A DNA stretch of 64,000 nucleotides from Streptomyces flavofungini (GCF_030388665.1 NZ_CP128846.1:2108001-2172000), one strand, 5' to 3'. Positions 34,747 to 46,179 are shown, numbered from the stretch's first letter. Translations and numbers: made by a program. The notes: generated by a model not told the origin, from the letters alone.

Positions 34747-36132
34747 ATGAGTGAACGACTGGTGGTCATCGGAGGGGACGCGGCCGGGATGTCGGCCGCG
34801 TCGCAGGCGCGCAGGCTGAAGTCGCCGCAGGAGCTGGAGATCGTCGCGTTCGAGCGGGGCAACTTCACCTCGTTCTCGGCGTGCGGGATCCCCTACTGGG
34901 TGGGCGGCGAGGTCGCCGAGCGGGACGACCTGATCGCGCGGACGCCCGCGGAGCACCGGGAACGCGCGATCGACCTGCGGATGCGCACCGAGGTCGTCGA
35001 GATCGACGCGCGGGAGCGGCGGGTGTGGTCGCGGGACCTCACCTCGGGCGCCGAGGAGTGGACCGCGTACGACAAGCTCGTGATCGCCACCGGCGCCCGG
35101 CCGCTGCGCCCGGACCTGCCCGGCATCGACGCGCCGGGCGTGCACGGCGTGCAGACCCTGGACGACGGCCAGGCGCTGCTCGACGCCCTCACGCGGACGG
35201 AGGGCCGCCGTGCCGTCGTGATCGGCGCGGGCTACATCGGCGTCGAGATGGCGGAGGCCCTGCTCCGCCGCGGCTACGAGGTCACAGTGGTCAACCGCGG
35301 CCAGGAGCCGATGTCCACGCTCGACCCGGACATGGGCCGCCTGGTGCACGAGGCGATGACCGGCATGGGCATCACGATGGTGAACGACGCCGAGGTCACC
35401 AAGATCCTCACCGGGGACGACGGGCGCGCCAGGGCCGTGGCCACCGAGGACCGCGAGTTCCCCGCGGACGTGGTGGTGCTCGGGATCGGCGTACGCCCCG
35501 AGACGGCGCTCGCGCGCGCCGCGGGCCTGCCCCTCGGGGAGCACGGCGGGCTGCTCACCGACCCGGCGATGCGGGTGCGCGGGCCGGTCGCGGACGGGAC
35601 GATCTGGGCGGGCGGCGACTGCGTGGAGGTCCTGGACCTGGTCTCGGGCCGACAGCGGCACATCGCGCTCGGCACGCACGCGAACAAGCACGGGCAGGTC
35701 ATCGGGGCGAACGTCGGCGGCGGGTACGCCACGTTCCCCGGCGTCGTCGGCACCGCCGTGAGCAAGGTCTGCGACCTGGAGATCGCCCGCACGGGCCTGC
35801 GCGAGAAGGACGCAGGGGCGGTGGGCCTGCAGTACGTGACGGTGACCATCGAGTCGACGAGCCGGGCCGGGTACTACCCCGGGGCGGCCCTGATGACGGT
35901 GAAGATGCTGGCCGAGCGGCGCACGGGCCGACTGCTCGGCGTCCAGATCGTGGGCCGTGAGGGCGCGGCCAAGCGGGTCGACGTGGCGGCCGTGGCGCTG
36001 ACGGCGGGCATGACGGTCGAGCAGATGACGGCGCTCGACCTCGGGTACGCGCCGCCGTTCTCACCCGTGTGGGACCCGGTCCTGGTGGCGGCGCGCAAGG
36101 CGGTGGCGGCGGTGCGGGCCGGCGGGGCCTGA
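34747..36132 (+). CDS. CoA-disulfide reductase/NADH oxidase-like flavoprotein
   Basis: 461 residues. LVVIGGDAAGMSAASQARRL binds FAD. SFSACGIPYWVGG carries the redox-active Cys (~45) of the one-cysteine CoADR/Nox group. VVIGAGYIGVEMAEALLRRG binds NAD(P)H, IWAGGDCVEV is the second FAD motif, and the C-terminal dimerisation domain has YAPPFSPVWDP. Substrate could be CoA disulfide, a persulfide or O2. TAGCGT lies 6 nt before the ATG without a Shine-Dalgarno sequence, so the mRNA is probably leaderless. Confidence 0.88.
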   Translation: MSERLVVIGGDAAGMSAASQARRLKSPQELEIVAFERGNFTSFSACGIPYWVGGEVAERDDLIARTPAEHRERAIDLRMRTEVVEIDARERRVWSRDLTSGAEEWTAYDKLVIATGARPLRPDLPGIDAPGVHGVQTLDDGQALLDALTRTEGRRAVVIGAGYIGVEMAEALLRRGYEVTVVNRGQEPMSTLDPDMGRLVHEAMTGMGITMVNDAEVTKILTGDDGRARAVATEDREFPADVVVLGIGVRPETALARAAGLPLGEHGGLLTDPAMRVRGPVADGTIWAGGDCVEVLDLVSGRQRHIALGTHANKHGQVIGANVGGGYATFPGVVGTAVSKVCDLEIARTGLREKDAGAVGLQYVTVTIESTSRAGYYPGAALMTVKMLAERRTGRLLGVQIVGREGAAKRVDVAAVALTAGMTVEQMTALDLGYAPPFSPVWDPVLVAARKAVAAVRAGGA

Positions 36133-36677
36133 GGGGCGGCGGGACCGGCCCCGGGGGGTGGCGCGGTCCGCACCCTTGCGGCGGCGGGTCCCGGGGGCAC
36201 GCCCGGCCGACGCGGCGCGCGATGGGACGCGGGGCCGGATACCCCCCGCCCACCGCTCCCCCGGAACGCGACTCTCTCGCAGGTCAGAACGCGCTTTCCT
36301 CCATTCCGACGCGGCATCCGGCAACCCCTGGGGCGTGGCCGATTCCCGTCATTGGTCCGGTCCACTGAAAAAAGCCGAACACACCGGGCGCACGCCCCAT
36401 ACATGCACATGCCACGCACTACGGCTCCGAGGCAGCCCGAACCCCGCTGAGCGGCCACGCGGTCCTCACCATCGGACACCCGGCGACACCACGCCCACCC
36501 CTATCGACCCCATCCGCCCCATGTCGCACCTCTCATCAGCTACCCGCTCTTTTCCGCCACTTTTCACAGAATCGGCACGGGCCTCACAGCCGAGCCGCAC
36601 CATGTGACGCGTCAGAGTGGAACGAACACGCACGGCAACATGCGTTCGATTCACCGTGGGGGGGGAGCCGCCACGGG

Positions 36678-36715
36678 CCGGACTCCCACCCGTCGGGGGG
36701 CGGGTGGGAGTCCGG
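36678..36715 (-). terminator. Perfect 15-bp hairpin downstream of hemE
   Basis: CCGGACTCCCACCCG (36678-36692) and CGGGTGGGAGTCCGG (36701-36715) pair fully around an 8-nt G-rich loop. Confidence 0.75.
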
Positions 36716-36787
36716 CAGGCGGATGGGGGGGCTCCCTCCCGGGCCCAGGGGGGCGTCGTACGGCGTCGGGCCCGGGGAGGGACGCAC

Positions 36788-36838
36788 GCGAGCCGCCGCT
36801 CCGGCCTCCGCCAGGAGGGGGCCGGGGCAGCGGCTCGC
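36788..36838 (-). terminator. Hairpin directly after hemE
   Basis: GCGAGCCGC (36788-36796) pairs with GCGGCTCGC (36830-36838), with further imperfect pairing inside, starting 14 nt beyond the hemE stop. With the 36678 hairpin it forms a tandem terminator. Confidence 0.65.
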
Positions 36839-36852
36839 GCTGTGCTCGTCCC

Positions 36853-37917
36853 TCAGGCGGTACGCGTGTGGACGTACTCCACGAGCCGGGTGAGGGCGTC
36901 GGGGTCGGTGCTGGGCAGCACGCCGTGGCCGAGGTTGAAGACGTGGCCCTCGAGACCGGCGGCCGCGGCGAGCACCTCGTCGGCCTTCGCCTCGACGGCC
37001 TCGCGGGAGGAGAAGAGGACGGCGGGGTCGATGTTGCCCTGGAGCGCCTTGCCGGGGCCCACCCGCCGGGCGGCCTCGTCCAGCGGCACCCGCCAGTCGA
37101 CGCCGACCACGTCGGCCCCGGCCTCGCCGAGCAGCCCGAGCAGTTCGCCGGTGCCGACGCCGAAGTGGATGCGCGGCACGCCGTACCCGGCGACGGCGTC
37201 GAAGACCTTGGTGGACGCGGGCATCACGGAGCGGCGGTAGTCGGCGGGGGCCAGGGCGCCCACCCAGGAGTCGAAGAGCTGCACGGCGCTGGCGCCGGCC
37301 TCGATCTGCACCTTCAGGAAGGCGCCGGTGATCTCCGCGAGCCGGTCGAGCAGGTCGGCCCACAGCTGCGGGTCGCCGTACATCATGGCCTTGGTGTGCT
37401 CGTGGTTACGGCTCGGACCGCCCTCGACGAGGTAACTCGCGAGGGTGAAAGGCGCACCGGCGAATCCGATGAGCGGCGTCTCGCCCAGTTCGCGGGTGAG
37501 CATCCCGATGGCCTCGGTGACGTACGAGACGTCCTCGGGCGTGAGGTCCCGCAGCCGCGCGAGGTCGGCGCGGGAGCGGATGGGCTGCTCGACGACGGGC
37601 CCGACGCCGGGCTTGATGTCGAGGTCGATGCCGATGGCCTTGAGGGGGACGACGATGTCGCTGAAGTAGATCGCCGCGTCCACGCCGTGGCGGCGCACCG
37701 GCTGCAGCGTGATCTCCGTGACCAGCTCCGGCATCATGCAGGACTCCAGCATGGCCGTGCCCTCACGGACCTTGCGGTACTCGGGCAGTGAGCGCCCCGC
37801 CTGCCGCATGAACCACACCGGCGTGTGCGGCACCGGCTCGCGCCTGCACGCCTTCAGGAATGCGGAGTCGTACGTAGCTGCGTTTCGCCGGCCCGTGGCC
37901 TCGTCATTGACACTCAC
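36853..37917 (-). CDS. hemE: Uroporphyrinogen decarboxylase HemE
   Basis: 354 residues from GTG 37917, reading [10 protein letters not shown] at the start; longer frames run into low-complexity DNA. It decarboxylates uroporphyrinogen III to coproporphyrinogen III, the substrate for hemY nearby. [16 protein letters not shown] is the substrate-binding signature, with the catalytic Asp in [30 protein letters not shown] and [26 protein letters not shown] are also present. Normal length, cytoplasmic. Confidence 0.96.
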   Translation of the reverse strand: MSVNDEATGRRNAATYDSAFLKACRREPVPHTPVWFMRQAGRSLPEYRKVREGTAMLESCMMPELVTEITLQPVRRHGVDAAIYFSDIVVPLKAIGIDLDIKPGVGPVVEQPIRSRADLARLRDLTPEDVSYVTEAIGMLTRELGETPLIGFAGAPFTLASYLVEGGPSRNHEHTKAMMYGDPQLWADLLDRLAEITGAFLKVQIEAGASAVQLFDSWVGALAPADYRRSVMPASTKVFDAVAGYGVPRIHFGVGTGELLGLLGEAGADVVGVDWRVPLDEAARRVGPGKALQGNIDPAVLFSSREAVEAKADEVLAAAAGLEGHVFNLGHGVLPSTDPDALTRLVEYVHTRTA

Positions 37918-38077
37918 CCGCAAAGTCTCGCACGCGCCCCACGGCACGGGACGCCGGGTCAACCGGACGAAACCCACCCACGCCCGAGCGAACTCACCCC
38001 GCCCGGCAACCGACTCAGCCCACCCGGAGACAGACTCAGCCCGTCCGGCGCCGGAGCAAAGACCGCAACCAGGAGGG

Positions 38078-38117
38078 ACCAGCCCGTCCGGCGCTTGAGG
38101 ACAAGCGAGCGAGCGCG
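38078..38117 (+). repeat. Second copy of the dispersed intergenic repeat
   Basis: ACCAGCCCGTCCGGCGCTTG, continuing GAGGACAAGCGAGCG, matches the element at 12620 with few changes. A partial copy CAGCCCGTCCGGCG lies at 38037-38050, preceded by related GACTCAGCCC units, within the 302-bp gap between hemE and the DUF3000 gene. No gene is seen in this gap. Confidence 0.7.
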
Positions 38118-38161
38118 ACACCCGAAGACCACCCGGGCCCGGGGCAAGGAGTGAGCAAAGC

Positions 38162-38198
38162 GCGCCCCGAGAGGGGCGCCTCCCTGCACGGAGGCGCC
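38162..38198 (+). promoter_or_regulatory. Two overlapping hairpins upstream of DUF3000
   Basis: GCGCCCCGAGAGGGGCGC (38162-38179) and GGCGCCTCC...GGAGGCGCC (38175-38198, 6-nt loop) share bases 38175-38179, so only one can form at a time. They end 21 nt before the next start codon. Confidence 0.5.
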
Positions 38199-38219
38199 GT
38201 TCCCCTTAATCTTCCCCGC

Positions 38220-38879
38220 ATGGCTGCGGCTCAAGGACAACGGTCGGACGACGCGGGCGAGATGGACGGCGCGCAGGGGGTGGTGGCGGACGCGGGTCCG
38301 CCGCCGTTCCGTGCTGCGGTCGACGCCCTGCGCGGGGCACGGCTGCGGCCGCAGATCGAGGTCGAACAGACCCGGTCGCCGAAGCGGCTCGCCCCCTACG
38401 CGTACGCGCTGGAGGCGGCCGTCGTGGACGGTGACGAGGACCTGGCGGACGGCAGGCTGGTGCTGCTGCACGACCCGGACGGGCACGACGCCTGGCAGGG
38501 GACGTTCCGGCTCGTGACGCTGGTGCGGGCGGAGCTGGAGCCGGAGATGGCGGCGGACCCGCTGCTCCCCGAGGTGTGCTGGACCTGGCTGACGGGGGCG
38601 CTCGCCGCCCGGGGCCTGGCGTGCGGGGAGCCCAGCGGGACGGTGACGCGGGCGGGCTCGCACTACTTCGGCGGGCTCGCCGAGCGCCCGCCCGCCTCCC
38701 AGATCGAGATCCGCGCGTCCTGGACACCGCGCGAGTCGGCCACCGGGGTGCCGGACACGGCGGCGCACCTGGCGGCGTGGTGCGACCTGCTGTGCCAGAT
38801 CGCGGGGCTGCCGCCGGTCGCGGCGGCCGACGGCTCGGTGGTGTCGCTGCCGCAGCGCCGGGGGCCCCGCTCCACCTGA
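38220..38879 (+). CDS. DUF3000 protein
   Basis: 219 residues. PPPFRAAVDALRGARLRPQIEVEQTRSPKRLAPYAYALEA and GRLVLLHDPDGHDAWQGTFRLVTLVRAELEPEM with CWTWLTGAL are the conserved blocks of this actinobacterial family, regularly found beside hemE. No signal or membrane segment. Function unknown. TAATCT lies 7 nt before the ATG, and there is no Shine-Dalgarno sequence, suggesting a leaderless mRNA. Confidence 0.85.
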   Translation: MAAAQGQRSDDAGEMDGAQGVVADAGPPPFRAAVDALRGARLRPQIEVEQTRSPKRLAPYAYALEAAVVDGDEDLADGRLVLLHDPDGHDAWQGTFRLVTLVRAELEPEMAADPLLPEVCWTWLTGALAARGLACGEPSGTVTRAGSHYFGGLAERPPASQIEIRASWTPRESATGVPDTAAHLAAWCDLLCQIAGLPPVAAADGSVVSLPQRRGPRST

Positions 38880-39000
38880 GGGCGCGGCACGGCGGTGCCC
38901 CCGGCGGTCACGGCGGTGCCCCGGGGGTCGCGGCGATGACCCACCGCGTTGACGTGGCCGGGGATTGAGCGCGGGCGACGGGAACGGCACGCCTGGTGAG

Positions 39001-39075
39001 AGGGGTTGATCGTCGGATGATCGATCACGTGTCCGAATCGCCCGAATTTGTTACTCACCAAATCGTGATCATCCC
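39001..39075. promoter_or_regulatory. GATC-rich palindromic region upstream of the response regulator
   Basis: In a 303-bp gene-free gap, TGATCGATCA (39018-39027) is a perfect palindrome. GGATGATC and CACG on the left face CGTGATCATCC (39065-39075) on the right across an AT-richer core (GAATTTGTTACTCACC). It looks like a promoter/operator zone; no factor can be named. Confidence 0.35.
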
Positions 39076-39182
39076 CTAAAGGCGGGTGCCATTGGTGCCG
39101 AAGAGGTCTGTGACCTTGAAACGTACGGTTCGTCCCGGCTTCATCCCCGAGCCGGTTCCGACCCGCCACCCCAGGAGGCCTG

Positions 39183-39845
39183 GTGTCCGTTCTCCTCGAG
39201 CAGCCCGCAAGCCTGGTCGCCTACCGCCCGAACAAGCCGACCGCCATGGTCGTCGTGGCCGACCCCCGCGTCCGCTCCACCGTGACCCGCCACCTGTGGG
39301 CCCTCGGTGTACGTGACGTCATCGAGGCCTCGTCCATCGCGGAGGCTCGTCCCCGCATCGGCAACCCCCGCGACATCTGCGTCGCCGACGTCCACCTTCC
39401 CGACGGCTCCGGCCTCACCCTCCTGTCCGAGACCCGCGCCGCGGGCTGGCCCAACGGACTCGCGCTCTCCGCCGCCGACGACATCGGCGCCGTGCGCAAC
39501 GCCCTCGCGGGCGGCGTCAAGGGCTACGTCGTCACCGGCACCCGAACCAACGTGGGCCTGCCCACCCGTCCCGGCGCCGCCCCCATCGGCTCCGCCGCCG
39601 CCCGTATGCACCGGCGCCCGCCGGGCACCCCGAGCCACCCGGGCGGCTACCGCGAACTGTCCGGCCGCGAGGTGGAGGTTCTCCGCCTGGTGGCCGAGGG
39701 GCAGTCCAACAAGGCCATCGGCGTCTCGATGGGCCTGTCCGCACTGACCGTCAAGAGCCACCTCGCCCGCATCGCCCGCAAGCTCGGCACCGGCGACCGG
39801 GCGGGAATGGTCGCAGTGGCCCTGCGCACGGGAATCATCCACTGA
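39183..39845 (+). CDS. LuxR/NarL-type response regulator with atypical receiver
   Basis: 220 residues from GTG 39183 (AGGAGG 4 nt upstream). The receiver domain (~20-120) has the phospho-acceptor-like Asp in CVADVHLPDGSG and Lys in GVKGYVV. The usual N-terminal acidic pair is reduced to one Asp (VVVADPRVR). The C-terminal LuxR helix-turn-helix is clear: LSGREVEVLRLVAEGQSNKA, then SALTVKSHLARIARKLG. There is no adjacent histidine kinase, so it is an orphan regulator. A terminator follows. Confidence 0.9.
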   Translation: MSVLLEQPASLVAYRPNKPTAMVVVADPRVRSTVTRHLWALGVRDVIEASSIAEARPRIGNPRDICVADVHLPDGSGLTLLSETRAAGWPNGLALSAADDIGAVRNALAGGVKGYVVTGTRTNVGLPTRPGAAPIGSAAARMHRRPPGTPSHPGGYRELSGREVEVLRLVAEGQSNKAIGVSMGLSALTVKSHLARIARKLGTGDRAGMVAVALRTGIIH

Positions 39846-39865
39846 CCGATTTACACCCCCCGGCC

Positions 39866-39895
39866 GCCCGTCGACGTAACGTTCCGTCGACGGGC
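39866..39895 (+). terminator. 11-bp perfect hairpin after the response regulator
   Basis: GCCCGTCGACG (39866-39876), loop TAACGTTC, CGTCGACGGGC (39885-39895), 21 nt after the stop. Confidence 0.8.
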
Positions 39896-39923
39896 GCCGT
39901 GCGTTCACAGATACCCTTGACAG

Positions 39924-41219
39924 GTGACCGACGCCCAAGAGACCGCAGCAGACAGTTCACTGCGAACCACCGGAGGCGCTCCTCCGGACGAAGGCGTCAC
40001 AGGCGTCTCCGTCGAAGGGACTCCCACCCCGCTCCTCGAACCGCGAGACGGCATTCCGCCCGTCGTGGCCGACTCCGCGACGCTCGCGCAGGTCATCGCG
40101 GCATTTGCCGCCGGTACGGGACCGGTGGCCGTGGACGCCGAGCGGGCGTCCGGCTACCGCTACGGCCAGCGCGCCTACCTGGTCCAGCTCCGCCGCGAGG
40201 GCGCGGGCACCGCGCTGATCGACCCCGTCGCCTGCCCCGACCTGTCCGAGCTCGGCGAGGCGCTCGCCGACACCGAGTGGGTGCTGCACGCCGCCACCCA
40301 GGATCTGCCGTGCCTGCGGGAAATAGGCATGGTCCCGGCCGGCATCTTCGACACCGAGCTCGCCGGGCGGCTCGCCGGATTCCCCCGGGTCGGACTCGGC
40401 GCCATGGTCGAGAGCGTCCTCGGGTACGTCCTGGAGAAGGGCCACTCCGCCGTCGACTGGTCGACCCGCCCCCTCCCCGAGCCCTGGCTGCGCTACGCCG
40501 CGCTGGACGTGGAACTGCTCGTCGACCTGCGTGACGCCCTCGAGAAGGAGCTGGACCGGCAGGGGAAGCTGGAGTGGGCCCGCGAGGAGTTCGACGCCAT
40601 CGCCTCCGCGCCGCCCGCGCCGCCCCGCAAGGACCCCTGGCGGCGCACGTCGGGGATGCACAAGGTCCGGCGACGGCGGCAGATGGCCGTCGTACGGGAA
40701 CTGTGGGTGACCCGGGACCGGATCGCGCAGCGGCGTGACGTCTCGCCCGGCAAGGTCCTCAGCGACGGCGCGATCGTCGAGGCGGCGCTGGCCCTGCCCC
40801 CGAACGTGCACGCGCTCACGGCGCTGCCCGGGTTCGGGCACCGGATGGGGCGGCGGCAGCTGGAGCAGTGGCAGGCCGGGGTCGACCGTGCCCGGGCCCT
40901 GCCGGACGTCGAGCTTCCGCAGCCCGGGCAGGCGGTGGCGGGGCCGCCGCCGCCCCGGTCCTGGGCCGACCGGGATCCGGCCGCCGCCGCGCGCCTCTCC
41001 GCGGCCCGGGCGGCCGTCTCCGCGCTCGCCGAGCGCCTGAACATGCCCCAGGAGAACCTGATCACGCCCGACACGGTCCGCCGCGTCTGCTGGGAGCCCC
41101 CGTCCGAGCTCACCCACGACGCGGTCGCCGCGGCCCTCACCACCCACGGCGCCCGCCCCTGGCAGATCACCCAGGTGACCCCCGCCCTCACCGCAGCCCT
41201 CACCACCCCGGCCCCGTAG
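39924..41219 (+). CDS. rnd: Ribonuclease D-like DEDDy 3'-5' exonuclease with HRDC domains
   Basis: 431 residues from GTG 39924. Exo I is GPVAVDAERASGYRYGQ (Asp-x-Glu), Exo II is LHAATQDLPCLRE, and Exo III is RYAALDVELLVDL with the tyrosine of the DEDDy class. The HRDC domain (~230-310) includes LPPNVHALTALPGFGHRMG, and a second C-terminal helical domain follows. It trims 3' ends of structured RNAs such as tRNA precursors. TACCCT lies 6 nt before GTG and no Shine-Dalgarno is visible, so the mRNA is probably leaderless. Confidence 0.93.
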   Translation: MTDAQETAADSSLRTTGGAPPDEGVTGVSVEGTPTPLLEPRDGIPPVVADSATLAQVIAAFAAGTGPVAVDAERASGYRYGQRAYLVQLRREGAGTALIDPVACPDLSELGEALADTEWVLHAATQDLPCLREIGMVPAGIFDTELAGRLAGFPRVGLGAMVESVLGYVLEKGHSAVDWSTRPLPEPWLRYAALDVELLVDLRDALEKELDRQGKLEWAREEFDAIASAPPAPPRKDPWRRTSGMHKVRRRRQMAVVRELWVTRDRIAQRRDVSPGKVLSDGAIVEAALALPPNVHALTALPGFGHRMGRRQLEQWQAGVDRARALPDVELPQPGQAVAGPPPPRSWADRDPAAAARLSAARAAVSALAERLNMPQENLITPDTVRRVCWEPPSELTHDAVAAALTTHGARPWQITQVTPALTAALTTPAP

Positions 41220-41258
41220 CCCGCCCGCACCCACCCGCCCCGCAGTCCCGCACCACCC

Positions 41259-41286
41259 GAGGCGCCCTCACCCCCGAGGGCGCCTC
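41259..41286 (+). terminator. 11-bp perfect hairpin after rnd
   Basis: GAGGCGCCCTC (41259-41269), loop ACCCCC, GAGGGCGCCTC (41276-41286). The 334-bp gap to the thiolase gene otherwise holds only a probable promoter near 41485-41510 (GTTACCGACAAGTAGC). Confidence 0.8.
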
Positions 41287-41553
41287 ACTCCTGCCCGGAC
41301 CGCCCACCCGCCCACCCCATCAACCGGAAGGCGCCCTGCGGGCCGACGTACCGCGGCGACCGCGGCCCAGAGGGCCACCCTCCCCGGGGCGCGGCCGGGA
41401 CCAGAGTTCGGGGCGGGCGGAGGCAGGCGGCGGACTGCGGCCCGCATGTGACGTGCGCCTCCCCGGACCAGCCCTTGGCCTCGTAGTTACCGACAAGTAG
41501 CATGGGTCGAGGAAGCGCGCCGCAGGCGCACCGCACCCTGGAGGAGAGCCATC

Positions 41554-42776
41554 GTGCCTCGTACCGTCAGGGACGTCGTCTTCGTCGACGGCGTCCGCAC
41601 CCCGTTCGGCAAGGCGGGCCCCAAGGGCATCTACCACGAGACCCGCGCCGACGACCTCATCGTCAAGGCCATCCGGGAACTGCTGCGCCGCAACCCGGCC
41701 CTGGACCCGGCCAAGATCGACGAGGTCGCGGTGGCCGCCACCACGCAGATCGGTGACCAGGGGCTCACGATCGGCCGCACGGCGGGCATCCTCGCGGGGC
41801 TCCCGCAGTCCGTTCCGGGCTACTCGATCGACCGCATGTGCGCGGGCGCGCTCACCGCCGTCACCACCACCGCGGGCTCCATCGCCTTCGGCGCGTACGA
41901 CGCGGTGATCGCCGGCGGTGTCGAGCACATGGGCCGCCACCCCATGGGCGAGGGCGTCGACCCGAACCCCCGGTTCGTGAGCGAGAAGCTGGTCGACGAG
42001 TCCGCCCTGTTCATGGGCATGACGGCGGAGAACCTGCACGACCGCTACCCGAGCATCACCAAGCGGCGCGCCGACGAGTACGCCGTGCGCTCGCAGGAGA
42101 AGGCCGCCAAGGCGTACGCCAACGGCAAGATCCAGCAGGACCTGGTGCCGATCTCCGTACGCCGCACCAACGAGGAGGCGGGCGAGACCGGTTGGGGCCT
42201 GGCCACCCAGGACGAGCCGATGCGCCCCGGCACGACGCTGGAGAACCTGTCCGGCCTGAAGACCCCGTTCCGTACGCACGGCCGCGTCACCGCGGGCAAC
42301 GCCGCCGGTCTCAACGACGGCGCCACCGCCTCGATCATCGCTTCCGAGGACTTCGCCCGGGAGAACGGCCTCCCCGTCAAGATGCGCCTCGTGTCGTACT
42401 CCTTCGCGGGTGTGGAGCCCGAGGTCATGGGCTACGGCCCGATCCCGGCGACCGAGAAGGCTCTCGCCCAGGCGGGCCTGAGCATCTCCGACATCGGCCT
42501 CTTCGAGATCAACGAGGCCTTCGCCGTCCAGGTCCTCGCGTTCCTCGAGCACTACGGCATCGCCGACGACGACGCCCGCGTCAACCAGTACGGCGGCGCC
42601 ATCGCCTTCGGACACCCGCTCGCCTCCTCCGGCGTCCGCCTGATGACGCAGCTGGCGCGGCAGTTCGAGGAGCAGCCCGAGGTCCGCTACGGCCTGACCA
42701 CCATGTGCGTCGGCTTCGGCATGGGCGCGACGGTCATCTGGGAGAACCCGCACCACAAGGACGCCGGAGGCGACAA

Positions 42777-42780
<4 letters not shown>
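41554..42780 (+). CDS. fadA: Acetyl-CoA C-acyltransferase (thiolase) FadA
   Basis: 408 residues from GTG 41554 (GGAGGAG ~7 nt upstream). It cleaves 3-ketoacyl-CoA to acetyl-CoA in fatty acid beta-oxidation. The acyl-accepting Cys is in SIDRMCAGALTAV (~96), the His in IAFGHPLASSGVRLM, and the second Cys in TTMCVGFGMGATV. GNAAGLNDGATA and EINEAFAVQ are further signatures. The stop overlaps the fadB GTG by 2 bases (GTGA), giving a coupled operon. Confidence 0.95.
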
Positions 42781-44909
<2,129 letters not shown>

Positions 44910-44920
44910 CGAGGACTCCC

Positions 44921-44956
44921 CAGTGCCCGGTACGCCGACTGGCGTGCCGGGCACTG
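44921..44956. terminator. Bidirectional 16-bp hairpin between fadB and the convergent gene
   Basis: CAGTGCCCGGTACGCC (44921-44936), loop GACT, GGCGTGCCGGGCACTG (44941-44956). All pairs match apart from one G-U type position. It starts 11 nt after the fadB stop. Confidence 0.85.
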
Positions 44957-45025
44957 TCGTCGTCCGGGCCCTCAAGGCGTCGCGGGCAGCCGGGACTTCG
45001 GCGGGACCGGACCAGGAGGCGCGGC

Positions 45026-46087
45026 CTAGATCGAGGCCGCCTGCTCCCAGGCCTTGAGGGCGAGGCCCGGCTCGTCCTTGCGGTGGGTCAGGCGCAGCGC
45101 TCCGGTGCCGGGCACGAAGGTCGCCGCGATCACCCGGCCCGCGGCGTCGGTGGCGAGGGCGACCCGGGCGTCCACCGGCAGGGCGGGGCCCGACTCGGTC
45201 CACCAGGCGCCCGCGGACTCCAGCTCGGTCGGGTAGGCGGCGAAGGCGACGCGGCCGCTCTCGGCGCGCTGGGCCAGCAGGGTGCAGTCGTGTCCTTCGA
45301 GTTCGCAGCGCACGGCCGAGACCGGGCCGGGGCCCGCGGCCGTGAGGAGGCGTACCGGCTCGTCGTCCGCGGTGCCGCGCCAGGCGCGCAGCTCGCCGTC
45401 CGCGTCCGTGAAGAACAGGGTGATGTGCTCGGCGGAGGTGGCGAGGGCGCGCAGGGTGCCGGGGCGGGCCGTGACGCGCAGCGGCTCCTCGTCGAGGGCG
45501 GGGACGGCGCCCGGCGAGGCCTGGCGCCAGCGCAGGATGCTGTCCGAGGTGGCCGCGTACGCCGTGACCAGGCCGGACTCGCCCGTCGCGACGGCGAGCG
45601 GGCCGCGCACCCCTTGGCCCTTGAGGTCGCGCCAGGGACCCCAGCCGCCCTTCTCCTTCTGGCCGCGCATGCTGACCCCGCCGCCCCGGTTGGGCACGAA
45701 CACATGGGCGCGGCCCTGGGCGTCGACGGTGACGGCGGGGACGCCGGTGCTCTGCCCCTTCTTGTTGGGGTGGCCGAGGGGGTTCCAGTCGAGGGCGGCG
45801 AGGTGCGGCTGGAAGTGGGTGGAGTGCACGAGGCCCGACTCGCCGGAGACCGTGGGCCGCCACGACACCAGGTGGACGTAGGTGTCGGCGCCCTGGGCGA
45901 CGGCGAGGACGGGATGGACGCGCTGGTCGCCGCCGACGACGCGGGGCGCGGTCCAGGGCTCGCCCGGGTGGCGCTGGGTGCGGCAGACCACGGCGTCGCT
46001 CTCGCAGGCGTAGACGGCGAGCCTGCCGTCGCGTGCGCGTATGAGCCAGTCGCCGTTCACGGTCGGTGGGGTGGGGGCTGGGGGCAT
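45026..46087 (-). CDS. Beta-propeller-like hypothetical protein
   Basis: 353 residues without signal peptide. Repeated blade-like units with Trp turns, for example GDWLIRARDGRLAVYACE, YVHLVSWRPTVSGESGLVHS, AHVFVPNRGGGVSMRGQ and ITLFFTDADGELRAWRGT, suggest a five- to six-bladed propeller. No catalytic motif is recognisable. ATG has GGAAACC upstream. It diverges from the 46180 gene. Confidence 0.6.
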   Translation of the reverse strand: MPPAPTPPTVNGDWLIRARDGRLAVYACESDAVVCRTQRHPGEPWTAPRVVGGDQRVHPVLAVAQGADTYVHLVSWRPTVSGESGLVHSTHFQPHLAALDWNPLGHPNKKGQSTGVPAVTVDAQGRAHVFVPNRGGGVSMRGQKEKGGWGPWRDLKGQGVRGPLAVATGESGLVTAYAATSDSILRWRQASPGAVPALDEEPLRVTARPGTLRALATSAEHITLFFTDADGELRAWRGTADDEPVRLLTAAGPGPVSAVRCELEGHDCTLLAQRAESGRVAFAAYPTELESAGAWWTESGPALPVDARVALATDAAGRVIAATFVPGTGALRLTHRKDEPGLALKAWEQAASI

Positions 46088-46179
46088 GCGGCGGTTTCCG
46101 TGGCCAGGGACGTCGGGTCACAGCAACTCTAATGGGCGAGGTGGGGGTGGGTGCACCCGGGCGTGCGAGGCTTGGCCGC

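Larger units (their letters stand above)
36133..36852. other. 720-bp intergenic region without a supported gene
   Basis: No ORF here has a good start site or family motif. The left two thirds contain a local A-run (36367-36373) and moderately AT-rich DNA that may hold promoters. The right end holds two hairpins that belong to the 3' end of hemE. Confidence 0.6.

Noticed and set aside
36133..36852. Small genes or an sRNA in the gap before hemE
   Set aside because: Short frames exist but none has a ribosome-binding site or recognisable sequence, and the A-run at 36367 lacks a convincing stem.
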